Below are positions 42,132 through 53,916 of a stretch of DNA of 64,000 nucleotides, in pieces; positions within the stretch are counted from its first letter, which is position 1; each line of letters opens with the position of its first letter. The DNA comes from Brachypodium distachyon. Its lineage: Eukaryota; Streptophyta; Magnoliopsida; Poales; Poaceae. Both the position numbers and the translations under genes were made by a program. Under the pieces are notes generated by a model. That model worked only from the letters and a program-made list of their open reading frames with translations, was not told the origin of the DNA and did no database searches. The stretch covers positions 17,350,501 through 17,414,500 of the forward strand of contig NC_016132.3 of the NCBI RefSeq assembly GCF_000005505.3, written 5' to 3'.

Positions 42132-45100
42132 TCACGGGCTCGTGGCAAGCGGGGGCTTCCCGGGGCGTGTGCGCTTGCTCATCTTCTCCGACGGGCCGGC
42201 CTCCTCGCCGGAGTGCCGCCCGGCCACGTCCGCGTTGCCGTCGCCGTCGCCGCTGGAGCTGGACGCGTACAGCCCGTACTCGCTCGTGGCCTCGCTGACG
42301 AGCGTGTCGTCGGTGACGGGGTCCCGCAGGAACGCCATTTTCCTCATCCGGCTCAGCTGCTCCGCCGTGCCGTCGAGCGGCTGCGTGTCGCTCTGCCCCG
42401 GCGCCACGCCGGCGTTCAGGGCCTCCACGGACAGCTCGCCCTCCAGGTACCGGACAATCTGGGTCGTCAAGCGGCATATCATTCATTGTTTAGTTTTCTG
42501 CTGAAATCTGAGGCAGAAGATAGATTGTTGCTGGGATCGGAAGTTCTGGGAGTGGGGAAAGAGTTTAGTTCACCTGGCTCATTCTGGGGCGGGAGCGTGC
42601 CGTGTGGCGCACCGCGGCGGCCGCGCAGGCGATCAGCCGCTGCATTTCGTGGGCGTCGTAGTTGGCTTCAAGCTTTGGATCGATCAGCACGTCCGAGATT
42701 TGATCCTCCTCGATGGCTTTTGTCAGCAGAGGCCTCGCCTGCACCAAAAATGACCAAAGTTTATCTAGTCCTTGCATAACTGATTTAACTGAACTCTATG
42801 ACAGTTAACAAAAGCAGGACAGCTAAAGTTTTGAACTTCAGAAACCAGCATTCAGGCTACTCACCCAAAACGCCAAAGTCTCGTCGATGTCCGGCTCAGG
42901 TGACAGGACAGGTCGCCTCCCGGTGATAATTTCCAGCAGCACGACCCCAAAGGAGAAGACATCGGACCTCTCAGTTATTTTTCCAGTGTTGGTGTACTCA
43001 GGCGCCATATACCTGCAAATTAAAAGAGCAAACTTTATCGTTACTAGTCCTAGCGAGGATTTCATTCGTGGAAAGCGAAGGCACGCAAAGAATTCTTTTG
43101 TTCACCCGAAAGTCCCCATCACGCGCGTGGAAACATGAGTGTCTTCTCCGTGTTGGATCTTGGCCAGCCCAAAGTCCGCAACCTGAACGCACATCAAATG
43201 CTCAGAGTCTGAGATGAATATGTTACCTTTGGGCTATATATACACTTGGAATATTTTTAATGTGGTTTCATCATTGTACCTTGGGCTCAAAATTGTCCTC
43301 CAGAAGGATATTGGCCGCCTTGATATCGCGATGGATAATCTTCGGATGACCTGAAACCAACCAAGATCAGTCAGTCAGTTCCACAGTGCATCACCAATCA
43401 ATCAATCATAAGTTCACAACCAAATCGATTCGCATTCAGAAACTCCGATTATTACAAGGAGCAGCTAGCGACCACTTACAGTCCTCGTGCAGGTAGGCCA
43501 GCCCCTTGGCCGACCCGACGGCGATCCTCCACCGCCGCTCCCAGTCCAGCGTCGGCATGTCCTCGCTCCCTGAAACGCATCCAAAACCACGTCAGAAGTC
43601 AGAAAAAGCCGGCCGTATGTCCCAAAGCCACGGACGTGCGCGTGATAAACGTACCGTGGAGGTGGAACTCGAGGGTCTTGTTGGGGACGTGCTCGTAGAC
43701 GAGCAGCCGCTGGTCGCCGTGGATGCAGTAGCCAACGAGGGAGACGAGGTTGCGGTGGTGGACGCGGCCGATGCTCTCGACCTCGGCGCGGAACTCGCGG
43801 TCGCCCTGCCCGCTGCCGGGCCGGAGCCGCTTGATGGCCACCTCCCGCTCCCCCAGCGCGCCGCGGTACACGTGCCCGAACCCGCCTTGCCCCAGCAGGT
43901 TGGCGTCCGAGAAGCCGCCCGTCGCCGCCGACAGGTCCGCGTACGACACCGTGCCGCCCGTCACCGCCGGAGGCGACGGAGGATGCGGCTGCTGCGGGGC
44001 CGAGGCGAGCCCGTGGGCCGTGGTGGTGCCGGTGCTCTGCCATGAAGATAATGCGGCGGGATGTGGCGGCGGCGGCGCTGGGTACGTTGGCGGGATGGTT
44101 GATAATGGCGCGGACGAGGAGCGTTGGTGCGAGGATTGGTTCGGCGGTGATGTCACAGGGAGACTCTGGTCGTAGGGATCGCCTGGTGCATGCAACAAAA
44201 CAGTGAGATGATGAGTTAGTATAATACGATGAGTATAAGATTGATCAAGGATGTAGAACTACTGGTGGTACTGGATTAAACCGACCGAAAGACAGTAGCC
44301 AGTAGGAGTACTCTACTGATTGCACGCGTGCAGGTGATTAGCTTTTACTGGGCAAGTTGGCATTGATTTGATCGCGCACTTTGAAAAGAAAAACACCATT
44401 GATCACCAACAAAACTAAAATTGCTCCTCTGACGTGGGTGGATGGGTGGCGCACTGCGCCCGCGTGCAAACCGCCCACTTAGTACTGTGAGTCAACAAAC
44501 TTACGTGTCTACCGATCAATGTAACAAGCGTATGCCTAATCAAAATCCTGGTCGAAAAACATGCTGGCGTAAAACATACGTACCCGACGGGCGCGGAGCA
44601 GGGCGTTGGCGGCGTCGGCGGCGGCGCCGGCGCTTCCTGAGGAAGCAGTAGACCAGCCCGGCCACGAGGCCCAGCACGATGAGTGACGAGACCGTCACGG
44701 TGAAACCGATCAATGCTTTGTTCGAATGATGCGACGGCGCGGGCAACGGCGACGGCGATGGAGGCAAAACCGCCAGCGGATCCTCATGAGGGCCGTTCGG
44801 GGGCGCCGGTGTCACGCCAGGAGGAGCAGGAGTGACGACGACAGGGGATGGCCGTGCGGTCGAAGGCGGAGAAGGCGACGGCATGGACGGAGCTCCGGTG
44901 CCTGGGAATGGCGTAGGCGGCGTGACCGGTGGAAGACCGGGCGATGGCGGTGTCGTTGGAGCAGCCGGGGTGAGCGGTGGGATTGGTAGTGTCGTTGGCG
45001 CGGGGGCGGCTGGTGTTGGCAGGGATGGCAGTGTTGGCGCTGGCATTGGTGGTGTAGTTGCTGGCGCAGGGGTCGCCGGAGATGGCGGTGCCGGGTTGAT

Positions 45101-47065
45101 TGGAGATGGCATTGGTGGTGCTGGCACGGCTGGAAACGGCGGGAGCAGTGTTGGCGGTGCCGGGTTGACGGGAGAAGGCGGAGACGATGTTGGTGGCGTC
45201 GGCAACACTGGAGATGGCGGTGACGTGGCTGGTGGCACCGGCAACACTGGAGCAGGCGGGGACGTGGCAGGTGGCACCGGCAACACTGGAGCTGGCGGGG
45301 ACGTGGCGGGTGGCGCCGGCAACAATGGAGATGGCGGGGACGTGGCTGGTGGTTCCGGCAACACTGGAGAGGGCGGCAATGGCACTAGTGGTGTCGGCCC
45401 CACAGGAGACGGCAATGGTGGTGCCGGCAATACTGGAGATGGCGGGGACGAAGTTTGTGGCGCCGGCAACACCGGAGATGGTGGAGACGGCACTAATGGT
45501 GTCGGACCCACAGGAGATGGCAATGGTGGTGCCGGGTTCACCGGAGACGGCGTTGGTGGTGCAGGGCCCACTGGAGATGGCGGAGACGACGTCGGTGGTG
45601 CCGGGCCCACCGGAGATGGCATCGGCGGTGCCGGCGCCACTGGAGATGGCATTGGAGGTGCTGGCATCGCCGGCGACGGAGGCGATGACGTTGGCGGTGC
45701 TGCTGGGTTCGCCGGATCAGAAGGTGGCGTTGGCGTTGGCGCTGCTGGTGCCTCTGGGGAAGGTGGAGATGGCGTTGGTAGAGCTGGCGTAATCGGAGGA
45801 ACCGGTGAAGGAGTTGACGGCGCGGGCGCCGCCGGAGAAGGCATTGGTAGCCCAGGTGTCACGGGCGCAGATGGGACCGGTACCGACGGTTCTGGCGTCA
45901 CTGGTGCAGGCGGCGTGACCGGCGCGGTTGGAGATGCCGGCGGAGCTGCGGGCGTCGCCGGAGGCGTAGAAGATGCCGGTGGTGCAGCTGGCGTCAGCGG
46001 CGCAGTTGAAGGTGCCGGTGGAGCTGCAGGCGTCACAGGAAGCGTGGAAGGTACCGGTGGAGCAGCTGGAGTCGCCGGCGGAGTTGAAGGTGCAGGCGGA
46101 ACTGCAGGCATGACCGGCGGAGCAGCGGGCGTCACTGGCGTCACCGGCGGTGTAGAAGCTGCCGGCGGAACAGCGGGCGTCACCGGCGGTGTCGAAGCTG
46201 CCGGCGGAACCGCGGGCGTCACCGGCCGAGTTGAAGGCGCCGGCGGAGCAGCTGGCGTCACCGGCGGTGTTGAAGGCGCCGGCGGAGCAGCTGGCGTCAC
46301 CGGCGTAGCTGAAGGTGCCGGTGGAGCAGCAGATGGCGGCGGGTCAGCCGGGGCCACAGGTGTCAGCGGGGGAGGAGCAGATGGCGCCGGGGGCGACGGG
46401 TCAGCCGGCGTCACCGGTGGAGCAGAATCTGCGGGCGGGGAAGCTGGCATCACAGGCGGCAGCGGGGGAGGCGAAGATGGCAAGGGAGCAACTGGCGTCT
46501 CCCGGGCAGGAGGGGGAGAAGATATAGGCGGGGTAGTTGGAGTTGGAACCACTGGCGCCACCGAAGGCGGAGGGGTTGTTTGCGGGGGCGGAATCGGATC
46601 AGCCGGCGCGACAGGCGGCGTGGGTATCGGAACAACCGGCGCCGGCGGGGACGGGTCGGGAGTGTCCGTAGATGGAGGAGTCGGCAGCGGCTCGGGAGTG
46701 ACGGGCGTGGCAGGAGGAGGCAGCAATGGCGCAGGCGGCGGGGTCGACGGAGCAGTGTCGGCTGGCGGCGACGGTGTTGGCGTGGGAATCACGGGCGGCG
46801 GCAGTGGAACAGAATCGGACGGAGGCGGCGGTGTAGGATCAGCAGCGGGCGCCGGCGGTGGGTTGGGAAGGGGACACGGACACCTGGGAACTGGCGGAGG
46901 ATCGGTCGGCGGTGTTGGGACGACTGGCGGATCGACTGGCGGCGATGGCACGACGGGAGGATCGACTGGTGGCGACGGGACGACGGGAGGATCAACCGGC
47001 GGCGATGGGACGATGGGAGGATCGGTTGGCGGTGACGGGCTTGCCCCCGGCGCTGGGACGGACAT
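42132..47065 (-). CDS. PERK-type proline-rich receptor-like kinase with very long ectodomain
   Basis: Eight exons on the minus strand: 47065-44584, 44182-43655, 43569-43480, 43350-43280, 43182-43106, 43012-42865, 42738-42574, 42458-42132; about 1,295 residues. Exon 1 encodes some 780 residues of Pro/Ala/Ser/Thr ([36 protein letters not shown]), then one membrane span ([20 protein letters not shown], about residue 785) and a stop-transfer run of Arg/Lys. The kinase has [67 protein letters not shown]. No N-terminal signal peptide is seen, usual for PERKs. Family members are typically about 650-760 residues, so the ectodomain is greatly enlarged. PERKs sit in the plasma membrane and contact wall polysaccharide. 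ATG 47065 is the first after the TATA. Confidence 0.92.
44900..47050. repeat. Coding minisatellites of the PERK ectodomain
   Basis: Imperfect tandem blocks: units of about 33 bases encoding [10 protein letters not shown] (46900-47030), units of about 36-51 bases encoding [12 protein letters not shown] (45930-46320), and units encoding SPPSPV-PAPP- (45060-45620). Unequal exchange within such blocks is the simplest source of the extra length. Confidence 0.75.
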
Positions 47066-47221
47066 GGGACGCGGCGGCTGCACTGTCCAGCTCTGCGCGC
47101 GCTTTCCCCGACCCAGAAACACTTGCAAAGTTGCGATTAACGGCGGCGGCGGGAAGAGGCGATCGATCTCGGGGACGATGCAATGCAGGGAGGCGCGGGC
47201 GAAAATCCTCGAAGCGAACAG

Positions 47222-47229
47222 TATTTATC
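47222..47229 (-). promoter_or_regulatory. Putative TATA box of the PERK gene
   Basis: GATAAATA in GGCCGGGATAAATACTGTTC on the minus strand, about 155 bases upstream of the ATG; no earlier ATG lies between them. Confidence 0.45.
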
Positions 47230-47235
47230 CCGGCC

Positions 47236-48207
47236 TAAGGAACAGGTTTATCTGCAGCTTAAAATCTTACCCGTCTAATGCATTTTTCTGGTTTGTTTTA
47301 CCGCCTGGCCTGCTCCATCTCGACAAGTTGGATTGTTGGAAGCTGCGGTTTGAAGCAGATATGAGATATACTCTCGTTTTGAACTGAAGAAGATTTTGTT
47401 GGTTACGTACCAGTTTAACCAGCAGATATGGTAACTTGTTTAGGAGGAGTTAGGACTTGTTAGGCTTAAAGCGAGTCGAGAGTCCGATGGGATTAACCGC
47501 AGCCTGCCAAACAAACTTCGATCCGAACGATTGCGCACGGCAGATAGCGATGGGAGTCAAAAGCTACGATGGATCGATCGGCTTGGCTTCAGGCTTCAGT
47601 TCCAGCTAATGAGATGAGATTATAACCAACTAATGAGCAGGACGGAGGCGCTAATGGCTCTACCAGGACATATAATTCATCTTCTGCCGGACCGTGGGCT
47701 TTGTGTAATCGTTGGACGTATGAACAGTGCTCACCGTCGTCAGTCATTAGACTACTGTCTCTCTTTAGATGTAAGCCAGCAAGTAGTACTAGTACATGTG
47801 CAGCTTCATGATTAAGACGAATCGTGAATTTTACCAGCAGGGGCCGTGTTTACAATCAGTATCTAGGTACCAAAAGTACTGGTAGACGTCTTTCATCACC
47901 CCCTTCCTCTTAATTCTGCCACCGCCTCACCCTCCCCTGCACCAAGACTACATGACATGCTCTGTTTCTATTTTCTCACAGAGATTGCTTTCAAGTAATC
48001 TCCACTCCTGCTAAACTAATCCAACCAGAGATTGCACCCAGATTAACTCCTGTGTCAACTAATTCACAAGCTCTGAAGTCCCTGCAATTCTCTGATATCT
48101 GAAATTCTGAATGGCCTTCAGCTGGTGGGCCGCGTATTCGATTATGGTCAGTTTTCATTCAGGGAGTCAGGCCGAGTTCCAAACTGAAGCCAGAGGTAAG
48201 GCGTGAT
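47236..48207. other. Gene-less stretch upstream of the PERK gene
   Basis: No supported exon. It joins, across the retroelement nest, to 57668 and probably formed the original upstream region of the PERK gene. Confidence 0.4.
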
Positions 48208-48330
48208 AAAACCTGGCCGGTGCTAGGGCAAAATGCGTTTCTTCCCGTGGCTTCTTCTCCAGAACAGATTGTGGACTGGAGACCGGCTGGCTGCCAGGGG
48301 ATGGCTTCACGACGAGCATTGCAGGCTTTG

Positions 48331-48634
48331 TGATAGGGATGCACTACGATTACTTCAGGATTCAGTGGAGTTTAAGGACTACAATCCAGATCTGATACAA
48401 TAACAAAAGGAAAGAACCAGTTGGAACAACGCCAACGTCAAGTTCAAAGCCGTGATCTAAACAGATGCCTTGTCGAAGAAGAAGATCGCTACTTAAGTAC
48501 TGTCTTGGTGGAGATTCTCCCAATCGCCGATGTAGTGTGTATTGGGCTTGCGGATCCTCTTGGGCCTTAGGAGGTGGGCCGGCTCGTGGGCTTCATGCGC
48601 GCCTGTTGTCGGATGGTGAACAGGGCTGCTAACA
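48331..48634 (-). repeat. 3' LTR of the gypsy element
   Basis: 304 bases; complement begins TGTTAGCAGCCCTGTTCACC and ends GTAGTGCATCCCTATCA. It includes the end of the integrase frame, which stops at 48493. Confidence 0.92.
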
Positions 48635-50200
48635 CTCCCTTCCTCTTGAAACACCGCTTGCCCCCAAGCGGTGGAAGCAGGAAACCGAGTACGCAACTCG
48701 GCTGGATCTTCCCAGGTTGGTGTAGCAGCCATAGAACCAGACCATTGCACCAGACCTTGCTCCCTCAAAGCATTGCCACGCTTGCGCCAACGTGTCTCCA
48801 GCACATGCACAGGAACTGACAAGTGATCAGTGACAGAAGGCAGGTGAGAAGATACCTGCCTATATGGAGGGATAGCACGATACAGCTGAGAGACATGAAA
48901 CACCGGATGCACTTGAGCAACAGCAGGAAGGTCCAGATGATAATTGAGAGGACCCACGCGAGCCAGAATGGTATAAGGGCCAAAAAACCGGAAACATAGC
49001 TTATGATTGGAACGATTTGCCACTGAACTCTGAGCATAAGGCTGCAGGCGAAGGAAAACCTGATCACCAACAGCGAATTCGCGTGCAATGCGATGCTTAT
49101 CAGCTTGACTCTTCATAGTCTGTCGAGCACGATTCAAATGCTGCTTCAGCATGTCATTCATTAGAGAGCGCTCACTGATCCATTGCTGAACATCCGTGCG
49201 AGAAGGAGCATCGGTAGAGTCAACACCCCACTGCCGCGGCTCATAGCCATAGAGTGCTTTAAAAGGAGTAACACCAATAGCCGAATGAGGAGAAGTGTTA
49301 TACCAGTATTCAGCTGCAGAAATCCATTGAGACCATTTCCTTGGGAAGGCATGAACAAAGCAACGAAGATAGATTTCTAAGCACTGATTCACGTGCTCTG
49401 TTTGGCCATCAGATTGAGGATGATTAGCAATACTCATGTTCAAGTTGGTGCCAACAAGCTTGAACAGATAGTATGCCAAGCCTGAGGTGGAATAGGAAGA
49501 GGTTGGAGCAAACCAGGGTATTTAACTCGTTCAGATCTGACAACCTTGAACATAAGCTTTCACTTTGTTTTTTAAGACCAGCCCAATGGAACAAACGGCG
49601 CACACGTTGATAGGTGACTGGAAAACCAGAATGGCCACCAAAAGAACTGTCATGTAAAGCTTGAATAACCTTCAGTTGTAAAGCTTCATTGTTTCCTAAC
49701 CACAACTTGCCCTTGAAACGAATGATACCTTGATCCAAAGTATAATGAGCATGAGAAGAAGGACCGACAGCTAGTTCAGATAACAGCTTAGTAGCTACTG
49801 TGTCGTGTTGATAGCCCAACTGAATTTCCTCTAGCCAAGTAGTGCTGGCACACTGATACCACAGAAAGGTGCAAGACAGGATCATGTTCCTTGCGAGACA
49901 AAGCATCGGCGGCTCCATTATCCACGCCCGTTTTGTAAAAAATCTTGTATTGCAATCCCAACAACTTGGTAAATGCCTTCTTCTGCCAAGGAGTATGCAA
50001 ACGCTGGTCTTCTAAGTGCACTAAGCTACGATGATCAGTACGAATGGTAAATTCAGCATGCTGTAAATAAGGACGACAATGATCCACTACCATAATAATG
50101 GCCAAAAACTCTTTCTCATAAGTAGACAAGCCTTGCATTTTTGGACCAAGGGCTTTGCTCAGGAATGCAATAGGATGACCCTGCTGCTGTAACACAGCTC
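48493..50200 (-). pseudogene. Gypsy RNase H - integrase - chromodomain, inactivated
   Basis: RNase H resumes right after the solo LTR (IGAVLQQQGHPIAFLSKALG, LSTYEKEFLAI, RTDHRSLVHL, GADALSRK-like NGAADALSRK). A frameshift near 49850 leads to the integrase zinc-binding start (HDSSFGGHSGFP). The core is then truncated: sequence passes from the N-terminal domain (49510) almost directly to LFKLVGTNLNMSIANHPQSD, so the region that should hold the first two catalytic Asp residues is missing, while GQTEHVNQCLE remains. A chromodomain follows (VLETRWRKRGNA, VQWSGSMAATPTWEDPAEL). The frame ends inside the 3' LTR. Confidence 0.85.
48635..48650 (-). other. Polypurine tract
   Basis: Minus strand AAGAGGAAGGGAG immediately before the 3' LTR, the expected plus-strand priming site for reverse transcription. 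Confidence 0.75.
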
Positions 50201-50205
50201 CTATC

Positions 50206-53200
50206 TGTGAGACCCCGGGACGATTTATGCAATTAGCCCCAAATGCTAACTCACGCATAAATCAAGCCCCAGTGCCTCCCTACGATGAACACTTCACAAC
50301 ATACACGCAATGTGTTCACCGCAGGTTGGAACAACAATGATATCATTACATCACTCTAAGACACAAGAATTAAGTCAAACTCATACATAGAGCAAAATAC
50401 AAAGTTATTACAACTCACGGACACATGTCCACAATCATCATTCCACCAGCGGAAGCAAAATAGGCCCTAGTACGGACAAGTTACAATTATTGCCTAAGAG
50501 ACTGAAACTGAAAAGGAGAGCCACCACAAGTTCACAGAACCCTGCTCTGGAATATTCTGGCTAAACGTCGAAGCTGTCGTCGTCAAACTCCACGAAGTAG
50601 CCACTCACCTGTTCCTCCTGAAACTCTAGAGAAAAACAACGTTGCAAAGCAACTGAGTACAAAGTACTCGCAAGACTTACAGGAGATCTAAACTAGATAT
50701 GCAACAAGTCTCAAAGGATGGATAAAAGATGGGTTGTGTAGCAGCGATATATCTGGAGAGACACACTAATGACTTCGTCTAGATAGAGGATAAGGAGCGT
50801 CTACCAAGGGAGGTAATGAACTAATAACTAACACCAATCAAACACAACCTCTTATCACTCCCTCAACCCCTTGTGAGGAAATGATCCAAAGGCAGTCACA
50901 CTTAAGCAAATGTAGCATATCCATGATTAAGGCTAATTACTACTCAAGTCTAAGAGGTTAAGTTGATTAATTGGTATGAGTTCTCTATGATCAAGTAATG
51001 ACCAACCAAGTCGTTCATGACCGCGGACACGGCTTTCCGAAAGATTTATCCTTGCAGGGTGTGCCAATTTACCCGTACACATTCGTCCAACCCTTGATGC
51101 CACTAGCATGGAACACACGCAAAAGCATGTGCCGGCAGGATTGAGCGACATGACGTTTCCAAACCTCACAACTAATCCTATATGTATGCAAAGTGACAAC
51201 AAGTCTCCAAACACAACACCAGTGTATATGCGATATGCCAAATGGAACGCCCGAACTATGTGGCCCCTGGAAGAGCTATGAAACGAGTACTAAGCCGAGG
51301 GGGAACCCATATATTCTCCCACGAGTGGTTAGCGCGAAGTTTCTTGGGTCGGCGAAAACGAGAACTCAGTCCTTAGGTCGGCGCCAATGGAACAAAACAC
51401 CAATGGATTAGCACGGCCTCCCATCGTTGCCTTGTGCAGGTAATAACAGGTCACAATTTAAACAATTGCAACTAAATACAGAAAAGTATCATGTGGATGT
51501 AGCAATTGTAAAACCCCAAGTAAGGACGCTAGACTAGCAATCTATGCAGACTTCTAATGACCCACTAGGACAATAACAAACAGGTGACATGGTAATAGGA
51601 TAAGGAACAAGACAACAGGCATTTGAGTAAAGCTGACTAAAGCTATGCAGTCCTAGAGGCATCGTGACAAGAACTGAGAACGTAACTTAATGCAAGAACG
51701 AGAGATAGGCATTGGGTATAATCAACATGTTCAAGGAATGGCTGCTTGCCTGGATTCTCGGTCGCTGGGCACCGAGAGAGGTGATCCGAAGAAGTGGGGA
51801 AACCCAGATCGTCGACGAAGTAAGTCGGAGTCACTATCGTAAAGATCCAAATCACACAATACGCAAATAAGTAACAATTCATAGGTGCAATGCACAATAC
51901 GACATGAGATGGCATGTGACAACATGATGCGACCATATGCGAATGAAAGGATTCCATTTAGCAACAAAGTTAACTAGTAGGTGACCAGATCATGGTAAAC
52001 AACAGCTTTAAAATACACAAATGGCCTAACCAAGTATGCTACTATGTTCTACAAGTTACAGGGATCAATTTTGATGTTTACACTAACCACAGAAGAGTTA
52101 CCAATTTTAAACTAGAGACTAAACAAGTTCATACGTTTGAATTTCAAATCTGGAACAGATTTGAAATTTGAAGCCTCAAAATGTAGTTCTAACTACACAG
52201 TTAAATTCCTTGCCTTTTTCTGATTCCAAAACATATATGGTTTGCCCAAATAGGACATAGCATGCATTTTCTAGGAATTAAACAAGACAAAACAATTTCT
52301 GGAATTTTACAACAAAGGAGAACACGCAGAGAACTAAAACTACGCGGGCGCAGCTAGCCTATGTGGCTGACAGCGGGCCCGGACAAGCTAACGAGGCGGG
52401 GCGCGCTAAGCTGGCTGCCGCAGTCTCTGACCAGCGGGTCCCACCTGTCAGACGTGGCCAAAGAGTAAAAAGGTGGGGATTTTACCCTGCGCCCACGGGA
52501 GATCAAACCCGGGTTGGTTTGACCGAGCGAACGGACGAGCGAGGTGGCCAGGCGGGCTGCGATTCGGATCTTACAAGATCCAGGGCGCAAGCCCTCTTAA
52601 CCCATCCCAAACGGGCGGTCTGGGAGCACGCGTGGCGGCCACGGCGAGCATGGACGCCGGCAACCAAGCTAGCGGCGGAGGGACTCTCTAACTCGGAAAA
52701 ATGGAAGCGCGCGGAAACAACTAGCCTAGGTGGCACGAAGGCCACCACAGTGTCCTTAAGGAGACGACGGCGCGGCGACGAGCCGAAGCTCGCCGGCGGC
52801 ACGGCGGGGCGCGCGGGCGGTGCTACGACGCTAGGGTGCATGAAAAACGGCGCGGAAAGAGGAAGGAGGAAGAGCAACTCACCCCGGCGACGTGCGAGGA
52901 AGCTGACGAGGAATAGCCGAGCGGTTTCGCCGGAATTTGGCCGGAGACGAGCGGCGGCCGGAGTTGGGGAAGACGACCTAAGCGTCGGTGTAGACGTCCG
53001 CGCTCCAATTCCTTGCACCCAGTCGTAGAGGAAGGAGAGGCGCGCTTGACGACGCGGTTGGCTTGCCGCCGTTTGGCCGGAGACGGTGGCGCGTCGGCGA
53101 CGAGCTCGCGGCCGAAGAGGGGCAACGGCGCCGTGCGGAGAGAGAGGGAGTTGGGCTAGGGTTTTGCTGGCCTAGGGTTAGCAGGAGGGGCGCGGAACAG

Positions 53201-53911
53201 CTTATAAAGGCGGCGTGGAGGCGTGGCTGTCGCTGTCGAAGAGGACGTGGCCCGGGGGCTCACCGGTCGGGAGGGAGAAAAGGTGAGGAGGAAGACGGGC
53301 ATGTGAGAGGTGGCGTATTTCGCAGAATGCGCTTTCGCTGCGGGGAAACGGCACGCGGGCGCTGCGCGAAGGAAACTGGGCCGCGGGCGCTGGCGGGCCG
53401 CGCGCGCGAGGAGAGAAACTGGGCCGCGCTGCTGGACTGCGCGGCGCGCGGGGAAGGCGGGCCGAGGCAGCTAGGCTGGCTCGGGCCAAGTGAGCAGGTA
53501 AGGTTTTCTTTTCCCTTTTCTTTTTCTGTTTTTGCAAATAGTTTTTGGATTCAAATTTCAAACACCTTTTTGAATAGCTGAGAAGTAGGAGAAAACAAAT
53601 ATGGTACTAGTATTTGGAAAATATTCAAATGGGGTCAAAGGTTTAAAACAAAACCCATTTGAATCTCATTTGAAAAATAGAGGGAAAAGAATTCAAACTC
53701 AAAGGAGGGTGATTCATATTTGAATCTTCTAGCCAAATTACACAACAAGCATTCAAACCACAATTTGAGATGCAAGTTTAAAACTCATGTGACACAAATA
53801 ATAGACATGGCATGGCATGGATGCAAATGTAATTGTCACGCAGCATTTAAATAAATTACAAACAGGTCCAAACAAGGGCTTAAATGTAAAAGTTGCTCTC
53901 GGGCTGTTACA
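50206..53911 (-). mobile_element. 3.7-kb solo LTR (probably a long-LTR gypsy element)
   Basis: Starts TGTAACAGCCCGAGAGC and ends GGGGTCTCACA on the minus strand, with the 5-base duplication CTATC at 50201-50205 and 53912-53916. It cuts the RNase H reading frame of the host element, which matches on both sides (ADTGI then IGAVLQQQ). No polyprotein and no second LTR are seen inside. The minus strand has CTTTATAAG (53201-53209), then AACCCTAGCCCAACTCC and a GC-rich leader with a GTGAGT donor, arguing for minus orientation. LTRs this long occur in Tekay/Del-type elements (inference). Confidence 0.8.
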
Positions 53912-53916
53912 CTATC

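Noticed and set aside
44832..47387. An 851-codon open frame on the plus strand opposite the PERK gene
   Set aside because: It is the antisense of the proline-codon repeats (CCN read as NGG/GGN gives Gly/Val/Ala); the minus-strand frame splices into a complete kinase, and the plus frame has no domain, start context or exon partner.
52363..53581. Several long GC-rich frames on both strands
   Set aside because: They lie in the leader of the solo LTR; open in many frames because of composition, with no domain.
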